A DNA stretch of 64,000 nucleotides from Candidatus Levyibacteriota bacterium (GTDB lineage Bacteria > Patescibacteria > Microgenomatia > Levybacterales > UBA12049), in the NCBI GenBank assembly GCA_016186625.1, contig JACPLG010000008.1, positions 174,548 through 238,547 of the forward strand, written 5' to 3'. The notes under the pieces are model-generated. The model was not told where the DNA came from, made no database searches, and saw nothing but the letters and a program-made list of their open reading frames with translations. Shown here piece by piece: positions 33,808 through 41,509 of this stretch (the stretch's first letter is position 1; every line of letters starts with the position of its first letter). The position numbers were made by a program, and so were the translations under genes.

Positions 33808-33911
33808 GGCCTCCGGCCCGGTAGCCAACTTAGAGAAGTCTCTGACTCACAGAGTTGGGATTTCTGCAAACCGAAAGGTTCTCGGAACCGTAGGTCTGGT
33901 CATGAGGGAGG
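33808..33911 (+). ncRNA. Structured leader upstream of lemA, possible switch
   Basis: The 111-nt gap has no ORF but several hairpins: GGCC-TCC-GGCC (33808-33818), CCAACT/AGTTGG (33825-33830 with 33853-33858) enclosing TCTG/CAGA, and AACC-GAAA-GGTT (33869-33880). GGTTC-TCG-GAACC (33877-33889) shares GGTT with the previous hairpin, so only one of the two can form. A Shine-Dalgarno sequence (GAGGGAGGTGA) follows. It could be a riboswitch, a protein-binding leader, or a REP-like insertion. No known class is recognised. Confidence 0.4.
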
Positions 33912-33918
33912 TGATTTT

Positions 33919-34470
33919 ATGAATTCTACAATAATTATTGCGGCTATTGTGGGAGCTTTGGTTCTTTTTGCTCTTTACTTATACAATACTTTAATTTCGG
34001 CAAGGCTACGAGTTAGTGAGGCATTTTCCCAGATTGACGTCCAGCTTAAAAGAAGAACAGACCTAATTCCTAATTTAATAGAAACAGTCAAGGGATATGC
34101 AAAACATGAAAAGAGTACTTTTGAAAAAGTAACAGAACTAAGAACCAGCTTAATGCAGGCAAAAACACCTGAAAAAAAATCTGAGGTAAATAATATGCTA
34201 ACTGATGCGCTCAAGTCAATTTTTGCTGTAGCGGAAGGATATCCACAGCTTCGCGCCAGTGAGAATTTTAAGGAGTTACAAGAGGAGCTGGAGGATACAG
34301 AGAATAAAATTGCTTACTCAAGACAGTTTTATAACAGCAATGTTTTGGATTACAATACCAAACTTCAAATTTTTCCAAATGTAATCTTTGCCAGGATTTT
34401 AAATTTCAAGCCCGCCCAGTTCTTCGGAACGGCTGAGGAGGAAAGAAAACCTGTTAAAGTTACATTTTAA
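33919..34470 (+). CDS. LemA family protein
   Basis: The 183-residue protein has an N-terminal membrane helix (IIIAAIVGALVLFALYLYN) and the LemA helical domain: LRVSEAFSQIDVQLKRRTDL, IPNLIETVKGYAKHEKSTFE, AEGYPQLRASENFKELQEEL, ARQFYN-like RQFYNSNVLDYNTKLQIFP. The active Shine-Dalgarno sequence GGGAGGTGA supports ATG 33919. LemA and the M48 protease HtpX are often neighbours, as here. The function is not known; it faces the outside of the membrane. Confidence 0.92.
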   Translation: MNSTIIIAAIVGALVLFALYLYNTLISARLRVSEAFSQIDVQLKRRTDLIPNLIETVKGYAKHEKSTFEKVTELRTSLMQAKTPEKKSEVNNMLTDALKSIFAVAEGYPQLRASENFKELQEELEDTENKIAYSRQFYNSNVLDYNTKLQIFPNVIFARILNFKPAQFFGTAEEERKPVKVTF

Positions 34471-34542
34471 TGTCATCCTGAGGGATGGTGAGCATAGTCT
34501 AACCATAGTCGAAGGATTCTTCGGAATGTCCTCAGAATGACA
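34471..34542. repeat. 72-bp inverted-repeat element, copy B
   Basis: TGTCATCCTGAGG (34471-34483) is inverted against CCTCAGAATGACA (34530-34542) with one mismatch. The centre holds ATAGTCTAACCATAGTCGAAGGATTCTTCGG. The arms match those of the element at 11582-11639. It begins directly after the lemA stop codon and ends 9 nt before htpX. Confidence 0.75.
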
Positions 34543-34551
34543 AAATGACCT

Positions 34552-35439
34552 ATGAATATTTACAGCGCAATCTCTTCCAACAAATGGAAGACTTGGATAA
34601 TAATGGTGCTTTTCGTAGTGTTTGTCACAACTCTGGTATATGTTATGAGTAAAGCCCTTGGGCTAAGCGCATTTGGAACGGCCGGTATTGCGCTAATCTT
34701 TGCGGGCCTTATGAGCATTGGAAGTTATTATTATTCTGATAAACTTGTACTTGCAACAACAGGCGCACGCCCCGCAACAAAGAAGGAGTTTCCGGATTAT
34801 TATAGAACTGTCGAAAACCTCTCTATTGGAGCAGGACTTCCTATGCCTAAAATATATGTCATCAATGATCCTTCTCCAAATGCTTTTGCAACAGGCCGTG
34901 ATCCAAAACACGCTGTAGTTGCTGCTACTACAGGGCTTTTAGGCATGATGAAAGAATCAGAGCTCGAAGGTGTAATTGCCCATGAACTTTCCCATATTAA
35001 AAATTATGATATAAGACTTATGGGGATTTTGGCTATACTTGTTGGATTTGTAGTGATTCTTTCTGATCTTTTTATAAGAGCCACTTTCTTCTCAAGATCC
35101 GACAGAAATCAAGGAGGTGCTATTTTTTTAATAATAGCAATTGTCCTTGCAATCCTCTCCCCTATTGCCGCAATGCTTATTCAAACAGCGGTATCCAGAA
35201 AAAGAGAATTTTTGGCAGATGCATCAGGAGTTCTATTAACACGTTATCCTGAAGGTCTTGCGTCCGCCCTTGAGAAGCTCAGGAACGATCATACCCCCCC
35301 AAAAACAGCAAGCAATGCTACAGCGCATTTATTTATAGAGAACCCATTTGAGCATAAAAAAGTAAAAAACTTTTTTACAGGGCTTTTTAATACTCACCCA
35401 CCACTTGATGAAAGGATCAAAATCCTCCGAAACATGTAG
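34552..35439 (+). CDS. htpX: M48 zinc metalloprotease HtpX
   Basis: The 295-residue membrane protease has two N-terminal helices, then PKIYVINDPSPNAFATGRD, the zinc site GVIAHELSHIKNYDIRL (H144-E-x-x-H148), two further helices, and SRKREFLADASGVLLTRYP, which supplies the third ligand glutamate. It degrades misfolded membrane proteins. It follows lemA, with the inverted repeat in between, so the pair may not be cotranslated tightly. Confidence 0.93.
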   Translation: MNIYSAISSNKWKTWIIMVLFVVFVTTLVYVMSKALGLSAFGTAGIALIFAGLMSIGSYYYSDKLVLATTGARPATKKEFPDYYRTVENLSIGAGLPMPKIYVINDPSPNAFATGRDPKHAVVAATTGLLGMMKESELEGVIAHELSHIKNYDIRLMGILAILVGFVVILSDLFIRATFFSRSDRNQGGAIFLIIAIVLAILSPIAAMLIQTAVSRKREFLADASGVLLTRYPEGLASALEKLRNDHTPPKTASNATAHLFIENPFEHKKVKNFFTGLFNTHPPLDERIKILRNM

Positions 35440-35474
35440 TTTCAATTTTGGAATTTTAATTTTCATTGAAAATT

Positions 35475-36791
35475 ATGATTAATGTAATTTCAATAATCCT
35501 CGGCAAAGCAATTATTTTTCTATCAAATACTCTTAATCTGGGTTCAGGCTCTACCTGGCCGGGACATATTGCGCTGAGTATCAATCCGAATTTTATAAAA
35601 GATATTCTACGTTCCCACATGGAAAGTGGGAAGCTAAAAGTTATAATTATTGCAGGGACTAACGGTAAGACAACAACAGGCAGACTTGTTACTTCAATTA
35701 TTAGGGAAAACGGAAAAACTTATCTTCAAAATAAAGCCGGTGCCAACCTTATAAATGGCCTTGCCTCTGCAATAATAAAAGGTGCATCAATCTTTAGCCT
35801 TGCAAGGAGAGACCCTGGAAGGCTAAATCAGGACTATTTAATTTTTGAATCGGATGAAAATGCACTTCCTGAAGTATTACAACAAACAAATCCCGATTAT
35901 GTTATTGTTCTAAACCTCTTCCGTGATCAACTGGATAGATACGGTGAAGTAAACACTATTGCCAAAAAATGGCAAAAAGCTTTTGAAAAACTAGATAATA
36001 AAACAGTTTTGATTTTAAATACAGATGATCCTCAGGTTTCATTTCTCTCAAAAAAAACAAATGCAAAAGTACTGTTTTTTGGACTTGACAAAACAAATGG
36101 TGAAAATAAGTTAAAACACGGAGCAGATAGTATTTATTGCCCTAAGTGTTTCCATATGTTGGATTTCACAGAAGTTCACTTTTCGCATCTTGGATCGTGG
36201 TCATGTACAAATTGCAATCTCAAAAGGCCCAAACCTGACCTGTCAAATCTTTCATACTACCCTCTTCCCGGAACATACAATAAATATAATAGTCTCGCAG
36301 CAGCACTTTTTGCCAAAGCGGAAAAAATTTCTTCTAAAAAAGTAAAAAAAGCTTTTAAGTCTTTTACTCCTGCTTTTGGAAGACAGGAGAAAATAAAATA
36401 TAAAGGAAGATATGTTCAATTATTTTTATCTAAGAATCCGACAAGCTTTAATGAGTCTCTTTCAACCGTAAAGGAGCTTGGAGGTAAAAATTTTCTGCTT
36501 GTACTAAATGACAGAATTCCTGACGGACTGGATGTCTCATGGATTTGGGATATAAATTTCGAAGAAATCTTAGATAAAAATTTTAATATAACTGTTGCCG
36601 GGGACCGCTGTTATGACATGGGTCTACGTCTAAAATACGCGGAATTTTTTACTCACATCGAACCTGATCTGAGAAAAGCACTAGATCATGCAGTTGAGAA
36701 TATTTCTTCGGAACAGGTTTTATATATCTTACCTAACTATTCGTCAATGCTTGAGATCCGAAAAATCCTAACAGGAAGAAAGATATTGTAA
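35475..36791 (+). CDS. murT: Lipid II isoglutaminyl synthase, MurT subunit
   Basis: The 438-residue protein is a Mur-ligase homologue with the P-loop VIIIAGTNGKTTTGRL near 56-70, the family zinc ribbon (IYCPKCFHMLDF and SWSCTNCNLKRP), the central-domain GTYNKYNSLAAALFAKA, and a C-terminal DUF1727 region (LLVLNDRIPDGLDVSWIWDI). With GatD it amidates D-glutamate of lipid II. A 21-bp palindrome encodes about seven residues (RSHMESGK) just before the P-loop. ATG 35475 is preferred to the upstream TTG 35466. Confidence 0.9.
   Translation: MINVISIILGKAIIFLSNTLNLGSGSTWPGHIALSINPNFIKDILRSHMESGKLKVIIIAGTNGKTTTGRLVTSIIRENGKTYLQNKAGANLINGLASAIIKGASIFSLARRDPGRLNQDYLIFESDENALPEVLQQTNPDYVIVLNLFRDQLDRYGEVNTIAKKWQKAFEKLDNKTVLILNTDDPQVSFLSKKTNAKVLFFGLDKTNGENKLKHGADSIYCPKCFHMLDFTEVHFSHLGSWSCTNCNLKRPKPDLSNLSYYPLPGTYNKYNSLAAALFAKAEKISSKKVKKAFKSFTPAFGRQEKIKYKGRYVQLFLSKNPTSFNESLSTVKELGGKNFLLVLNDRIPDGLDVSWIWDINFEEILDKNFNITVAGDRCYDMGLRLKYAEFFTHIEPDLRKALDHAVENISSEQVLYILPNYSSMLEIRKILTGRKIL
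35612..35632 (+). repeat. 21-bp palindrome, copy 2, in frame inside murT
   Basis: TTCCCAC-ATGGAAA-GTGGGAA. The length of 21 nt keeps the reading frame and adds seven codons in the linker between the N-terminal segment and the P-loop strand. Confidence 0.75.
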
Positions 36792-36818
36792 TTACGGATA
36801 TACTAGTATATCCGTAAT
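36791..36818. repeat. Perfect 28-bp palindrome between murT and gatD
   Basis: ATTACGGATATACT and AGTATATCCGTAAT are exact reverse complements with no spacer. It begins in the last base of the murT stop codon and ends seven nt before gatD. It has TATACT on both strands. A diverged copy is at 29611-29638 upstream of rplS. Confidence 0.85.
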
Positions 36819-36825
36819 AAATACA

Positions 36826-37629
36826 ATGAAAAATAAGTCATCAAAATATACCCTAGACGTTAAACGCTATTCGCTAACGATAGGCTGGCTTTATCCAGAA
36901 CTTATGAATACATACGGCGATAGAGGAAATATCACAGTTCTTATGAAAAGATGTCAGTGGCGAGGAATTAAGGCAGAAGTAAAGCATCTTAATCCTGGTT
37001 TTTCAATCAGTGAACTAAAAAAATGCGATCTTCTGCTCATGGGCGGTGCTCAAGATAAACAGCAGGAGATTGTAAACAAAGACTTGAAAAGAGTAAAAGC
37101 ACCACTTTCTGAAATGATTGAAAAAGCGACTCCGGGTCTTTATGTCTGCGGCGGTTTTCAGTTCCTGGGAAAATACTATAAAGAAGCAGACGGAAATATT
37201 ATTGAGGGACTAGGAATCTTTGATCTTTATACCGAAAATCCCGGAAAAAATCATCCCCGCCTTATAGGAGACATTGTCATCAACCCCATGTTCGAACTTG
37301 GCCATAAGCCAGAAGCCATAAGCCAGAAGCAAGTGGTAGTTGGCTTTGAAAATCACGGTGGCAGAACTCATCTTGGAAAAAACATTAAGCCATTGGGGAA
37401 AGTTTTGAAAGGATTTGGAAATAACGGAAAAGACGGATTTGAAGGAGCAGTTTATAAAAATAGTTTTGGAACATACCTGCACGGTCCAATTCTTCCCAAA
37501 AACTCTCATTTTGCTGATTACTTACTACACCTAGCTCTTGACCAAAAATATAAAGATTTCGAACTAAAAGACCTCGACGATTCATTAGAATGGCAAGCCC
37601 ACGATTCAGCTCTTGATAAAATCTCTTGA
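36826..37629 (+). CDS. gatD: Lipid II isoglutaminyl synthase, GatD glutaminase subunit
   Basis: The 267-residue protein is a CobB/CobQ-type class I glutamine amidotransferase: LTIGWLYPELMNTYGDRGNI, LLLMGGAQDKQQ, the nucleophile Cys108 in LYVCGGFQFLG, FENHGGRTHLG, and the base His219 in TYLHGPILPKNS. It supplies ammonia to MurT. The pair implies D-isoglutamine peptidoglycan, known from Gram-positives. Residues 159-167 (HKPEAISQK) are encoded by a heptamer array. Confidence 0.92.
   Translation: MKNKSSKYTLDVKRYSLTIGWLYPELMNTYGDRGNITVLMKRCQWRGIKAEVKHLNPGFSISELKKCDLLLMGGAQDKQQEIVNKDLKRVKAPLSEMIEKATPGLYVCGGFQFLGKYYKEADGNIIEGLGIFDLYTENPGKNHPRLIGDIVINPMFELGHKPEAISQKQVVVGFENHGGRTHLGKNIKPLGKVLKGFGNNGKDGFEGAVYKNSFGTYLHGPILPKNSHFADYLLHLALDQKYKDFELKDLDDSLEWQAHDSALDKIS
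37302..37329 (+). repeat. Heptamer tandem array inside gatD
   Basis: CCATAAG CCAGAAG CCATAAG CCAGAAG: four seven-nt units alternating in two variants, within the coding sequence. Confidence 0.85.
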
Positions 37630-37663
37630 TAAAATCTAAAAAACCTAGGGTGCAAACTTAAAA

Positions 37664-37699
37664 ACACCCCGGGTGTGGATTTACCTTGACACCCCAGGA
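37664..37699. repeat. ACACCC/GGGTGT repeat, copy 2
   Basis: ACACCC-C-GGGTGT, GGATTTACCTTG, ACACCCCAGG; the same order as 27604-27639. An extra CCTAGGGTG half lies at 37644-37652. It lies between gatD and the gatC promoter. Confidence 0.65.
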
Positions 37700-37723
37700 T
37701 TATATATCTATACGTTACTTTTA

Positions 37724-37752
37724 TTGATTAGCCATGTTGTTTAGAATATAAT
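37724..37752 (+). promoter_or_regulatory. Promoter of the gatC operon
   Basis: TTGATT (37724-37729), 17 nt, TATAAT (37747-37752), then seven nt to ATG 37760: another leaderless arrangement. Confidence 0.65.
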
Positions 37753-37759
37753 TATCCTC

Positions 37760-38044
37760 ATGAAGTTTGACGTAACCCATGTTGCAAAGCTGGCTAATTT
37801 GCCCTTAACAGAAGGTGAAAAAAAGAAGTTTGAAAATCAGCTTGAAGAAACCATCGAGTATATAGAGAGTTTAAATGAGGTCGACACAATCGGAGTTGAG
37901 CCCACATCTCAAGTTACTGGCCTCGTAAATGTAACAAGAGAAGATGAAATTAGACCCTCTCTATCCCATGAAGAAGCCCTAAAAAACGCAAAATCCACTC
38001 ACAACGACTTTTTTAAAGTGAAAGGAATTCTCTCAGGTGAATAA
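37760..38044 (+). CDS. gatC: Asp/Glu-tRNA amidotransferase subunit C
   Basis: The 94-residue protein is GatC: VTHVAKLANLPLTEGEKKKF, QLEETIEYIESLNEVDT, GVEPTSQVTGLVNVTREDE, and THNDFFKVKGIL at the end. It wraps around GatA-GatB and stabilises the complex that converts Glu-tRNAGln to Gln-tRNAGln (or Asp to Asn). The next gene starts with GTG eight nt before its end. Confidence 0.92.
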   Translation: MKFDVTHVAKLANLPLTEGEKKKFENQLEETIEYIESLNEVDTIGVEPTSQVTGLVNVTREDEIRPSLSHEEALKNAKSTHNDFFKVKGILSGE

Positions 38045-38711
38045 ATTAACTAGAATTTATGTCGTAAGACACGGACAATCATTTTTTAATGCGACCAGTA
38101 ACCTCAAATCCCGTGATAAAGACGGAGAAAAAGGTTCTCCGTTAAGTCCTAATGGAAAATCACAAGCTAAAAAACTGGCTGAAAAACTTAATAATATTAA
38201 TTTTGCTGCGATTTTCTCATCAGACCTAGTTAGGGCAAAACAAACTGCCCAAATAGTAGCGCTTGAAAGAAAATTAGCTGTTGAGACAAGTAAACTTATT
38301 CGGGAACGAAGCGCTTACCTTTATCTCCATAAATTAGGAAGACTCAGGGAAGGAGAGATTGATAAGCTTAATGAAGAAATACGAGAAGGTTTACTTAAAT
38401 TAGATGAGAAAGCGAGAATGCAGTACAAACACACACCTTCCATGGAGAGTGTCGAAGAAGGAGCGCTAAGGCTTTTAACTTTCATAAGAGAAGCTGGCGC
38501 TGCATATTCTGGCAAAAATATAATGGTTGTTTGTCATGGGAATTTAATGAGATCTCTTCTTAAGTATTTAGGCTGGGCTAGGTCTGACGAACTTCCCTCA
38601 GGGACAATTAAAAATACCGGGTATTTTGTTTTGGAAAGCGACGGGACTGATTTTTTTGTGAAAGAAACTTACGGAATCACTAAAGTAAAAGGGGTAATTA
38701 AAGATTTTTAA
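38037..38711 (+). CDS. Histidine phosphatase (phosphoglycerate-mutase family)
   Basis: The 224-residue protein has the phosphohistidine motif YVVRHGQSFFN (His12) and the second histidine VVCHGNLMRSL (His167), with FSSDLVRAKQTAQIV between. The substrate is not defined: broad-specificity phosphatases and cofactor-dependent mutases share these motifs. It overlaps gatC by eight nt and gatA by one (TAATG), so it is translated within the amidotransferase operon, an unusual place. Confidence 0.85.
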   Translation: MNKLTRIYVVRHGQSFFNATSNLKSRDKDGEKGSPLSPNGKSQAKKLAEKLNNINFAAIFSSDLVRAKQTAQIVALERKLAVETSKLIRERSAYLYLHKLGRLREGEIDKLNEEIREGLLKLDEKARMQYKHTPSMESVEEGALRLLTFIREAGAAYSGKNIMVVCHGNLMRSLLKYLGWARSDELPSGTIKNTGYFVLESDGTDFFVKETYGITKVKGVIKDF

Positions 38712-40141
38712 TGTTAAATAAACTTACCATAAAACAGGCAAAAGAGGGATTAAAAAAGAAAGAATTTAGCTCTGTAGAGTTAACTCGTGCTTGTTTGGAC
38801 AAAATTAAACAAACCGATGATAAATTAAATGCATTTATAACTCTTACGGAAAAAGAAGCGCTCGAACAATCCAAAAAGGCCGATAGTCTTCTAGCCTTCC
38901 AAGGAGAGACCCTGGAAGCTAAGCCTCTTCTTGGGATTCCTATTGCAGTAAAGGATAATTTTTCTACAATTGGTATTAGGACTACAGCATCGAGCAAGGT
39001 TTTGGACAACTATATTCCTCCTTTCGATTCAACGGTTGTAGCCAAACTTAAAAAAGCAGGGGCTGTAATTTTGGGAAAAACAAATATGGATGCATGGGCA
39101 CATGGTTCAAGCACCGAAACTTCTGATTATGGAGCTACAAGAAATCCGTGGAATACAAGTCATTTACCGGGTGGGTCTTCCGGTGGATCTGCAGCCTCAG
39201 TTGCCGCAAATCAGTGCATAGCGGCAATTGGATCAGAAACCGCTGGATCAATCCGCCAGCCGGCATCCTGGTGCGGCGTAGTTGGTCTTAAACCAACATA
39301 TGGCAGAGTTTCACGGTACGGAGTTGTTGCTATGGGTTCATCGCTAGACTCTCCCGGCCCAATCACAAAAACAGTTGAGGACGGGGCTTTGATTTTAGAA
39401 GTTTTGGCGGGAAAAGATCCTATGGATGCTACTACTTCTCCACTTCCTGTTGGAACATACTTAAGCGACTTAAGCAACTTAAACGAGGATTTTGTCATTG
39501 GAATATCAGACGAGTATTTCATAACTGGACTAAATCCAGAAGTCGAAAAAGCAGTCAAAAAAGCTATTGAAAAACTTGAAGAAATGGGTGCAAAAATTGA
39601 AAAGATAAAACTTTTTGATCCAAAATATGCAATTGATGTTTATACAATTATCCAGCGCTCGGAAGTATCCTCAAATTTAGCCCGATATGATGGAATAAGA
39701 TACGGAAATGATCGATCTTTTTTTGGAGAAGAAGCCAAACGTCGCATAATGTTTGGTACACATGCGCTCTCTTCCGGTTACTACGACCAGTATTATAATA
39801 AAGCTTCCCAAGTCCGCTCGGTTATTATTGAAGATTTCAAAAAAGCATTTGAAAAAGTAGACGTAATTGTTGCACCCACTTCCCCATCGCTTGCTCTTCC
39901 TGTAGGATCAACAAAAGATCAAGCAATGTTTGGAGAGTTAGCTGACGTTTTGGTAGAGCCCTCCTCAATTGCAGGGCTCTGCGGAATCAACGTTCCTGTT
40001 AGGTTTTCTAAATCAAATTTGCCAATCGGCATGCAGATAATCGGCCCGCAGTTTGCCGAAAAAAAAGTTTTGCAAGCCGCGCATAAATACGGACAGGAAA
40101 CACAAAACGAAGAATGGCGAAAAAAGGAGCCTAATCTATGA
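38711..40141 (+). CDS. gatA: Asp/Glu-tRNA amidotransferase subunit A
   Basis: The 476-residue amidase has the Ser-cisSer-Lys triad: the lysine in GIPIAVKDNFST near 79, the cis-serine in PGGSSGGSAAS near 155, and the nucleophile in IGSETAGSIRQP near 179. Other marks are GLKPTYGRVSRYG and the C-terminal MQIIGPQFAEK. It hydrolyses glutamine and channels ammonia to GatB. The stop overlaps gatB by four nt (ATGA). Confidence 0.95.
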   Translation: MLNKLTIKQAKEGLKKKEFSSVELTRACLDKIKQTDDKLNAFITLTEKEALEQSKKADSLLAFQGETLEAKPLLGIPIAVKDNFSTIGIRTTASSKVLDNYIPPFDSTVVAKLKKAGAVILGKTNMDAWAHGSSTETSDYGATRNPWNTSHLPGGSSGGSAASVAANQCIAAIGSETAGSIRQPASWCGVVGLKPTYGRVSRYGVVAMGSSLDSPGPITKTVEDGALILEVLAGKDPMDATTSPLPVGTYLSDLSNLNEDFVIGISDEYFITGLNPEVEKAVKKAIEKLEEMGAKIEKIKLFDPKYAIDVYTIIQRSEVSSNLARYDGIRYGNDRSFFGEEAKRRIMFGTHALSSGYYDQYYNKASQVRSVIIEDFKKAFEKVDVIVAPTSPSLALPVGSTKDQAMFGELADVLVEPSSIAGLCGINVPVRFSKSNLPIGMQIIGPQFAEKKVLQAAHKYGQETQNEEWRKKEPNL

Positions 40142-41508
40142 AACTTACGCCAATTATTGGACTAGAAGTACACGTTGAGCTTAAGACAAAATCTAAGATG
40201 TTTTGTGGGTGTTCTGCCGACTACTTTGGCAAACATCCGAACACCCATACTTGCCCTGTCTGCTTAGGACTCCCAGGTGCTCTCCCGGTACCTAACAAAA
40301 GAGCAATTGAGTGGTGCATTATGATAGGTCTTGCGCTTAATTGTGACATTCCCCTATTTTCTAAGTTCGACCGCAAAAACTATTTCTATCCAGATCTTCC
40401 AAAAGGTTATCAGATCAGCCAATACGATCAACCGTTCGCTATCAACGGATCGCTCAAATTAAAAGTTAAAAATGAAAAATTAAAAAAAGAATACGAAAAA
40501 ACCATAAGAATTAGACGTGTACACCAGGAAGAAGATACAGGCAAATTGATTCATCAAGCAGTGAACGGAGAAAAAGTTTCTTTAATCGACTTCAATAGAT
40601 CTGGGGTTCCGCTTGTTGAAATTGTTACAGAGCCGGATTTTGAGTCTGCTGAAGAAGTAATTGAATATCTTAAGAAACTCCAGCAAATTGTCCGCTACCT
40701 AGGTGTTTCTGACGCCAATATGGAACGAGGAGAAATGCGCTTGGAGCCCAATATTTCGCTGACTCCAAGAATTTCCAATTTCCAATTTCCAATTTCCAAT
40801 GAAAACCTTCCTAAATATAAGGTTGAGGTTAAGAATATTAATTCATTTAAATTTGTCGAGAAAGCTATAAATTATGAGATTATAAGGCAGACTGAAATAT
40901 TAGAAAAAGGGGAAACTCCTCTGCAGGAGACGCGTGGGTTTGTTGAAGTTTCAAACTCTACCGTCTCTCAGAGGACAAAAGAAGAAGCATCAGATTATCG
41001 CTACTTTCCAGAACCTGATATTCCCCCATTCAGATGGATAAAATCTCAAATCTCAAATCTCAAATCTCAAATGCCTGAATTACCTGATAAAAAGCTAAAA
41101 AGGTTTGGAAAAGAGTATTCTCTATCCCCCTCTGATGCAGAAATTTTAACCAGACAAAGAGAGGTAGCAGATTATTTTGAAAAGGCTGTAAACGATGGAA
41201 AGAAATTCAAAGTTAGTCCTAAGCAAATTTCAAATTACATAATTCACAAAAAACCAAATATGAAAGAAGTTTTACCGGCAAGTCTTGTTCAAAGCATCGT
41301 CCAATCAACTAGAGTAGCAGATGTAGGTGAAGATAAATTGAGAAAAGTCATAGAAAAAGTTGTAAAAGCAAACCCTAAAGCTGCCCAGGACTTTAAAAAA
41401 GGTAAAGAAAACGCTATAATGTATCTTGTAGGCCAAGTTATGCGCGAGTTTCCTCAGCGCATAGATGCCGAAAAGATTAAGGCGAGCTTGCTCGCGAAAT
41501 TAAAATAA
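40138..41508 (+). CDS. gatB: Asp/Glu-tRNA amidotransferase subunit B
   Basis: The 456-residue protein is GatB: IIGLEVHVELKTKSKMFCGC, HTCPVCLGLPGALPVPN, KNYFYPDLPKGYQISQYD, HQEEDTGKLIHQ, DFNRSGVPLVEIVTEPDF, VEVKNINSFKFVEKAINYE and DYRYFPEPDIPP, then the C-terminal YqeY-like tRNA-binding tail. It is a few residues longer than usual at three loops, each encoded by a 7-nt tandem array (near residues 107-116, 211-221 and 302-312). These lie outside the recognised motifs. Confidence 0.95.
   Translation: MKLTPIIGLEVHVELKTKSKMFCGCSADYFGKHPNTHTCPVCLGLPGALPVPNKRAIEWCIMIGLALNCDIPLFSKFDRKNYFYPDLPKGYQISQYDQPFAINGSLKLKVKNEKLKKEYEKTIRIRRVHQEEDTGKLIHQAVNGEKVSLIDFNRSGVPLVEIVTEPDFESAEEVIEYLKKLQQIVRYLGVSDANMERGEMRLEPNISLTPRISNFQFPISNENLPKYKVEVKNINSFKFVEKAINYEIIRQTEILEKGETPLQETRGFVEVSNSTVSQRTKEEASDYRYFPEPDIPPFRWIKSQISNLKSQMPELPDKKLKRFGKEYSLSPSDAEILTRQREVADYFEKAVNDGKKFKVSPKQISNYIIHKKPNMKEVLPASLVQSIVQSTRVADVGEDKLRKVIEKVVKANPKAAQDFKKGKENAIMYLVGQVMREFPQRIDAEKIKASLLAKLK
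40456..40483 (+). repeat. Heptamer array 1 in gatB
   Basis: AAATTAA AAGTTAA AAATGAA AAATTAA: four diverged seven-nt units encoding part of LKLKVKNEKLKK. Confidence 0.6.
40770..40800 (+). repeat. Heptamer array 2 in gatB
   Basis: AATTTCC repeated four times without a change plus AAT; it encodes RISNFQFPISN. Confidence 0.9.
41041..41071 (+). repeat. Heptamer array 3 in gatB
   Basis: AAATCTC repeated four times without a change plus AAA; it encodes KSQISNLKSQM. Confidence 0.9.
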
Positions 41509-41509
41509 C

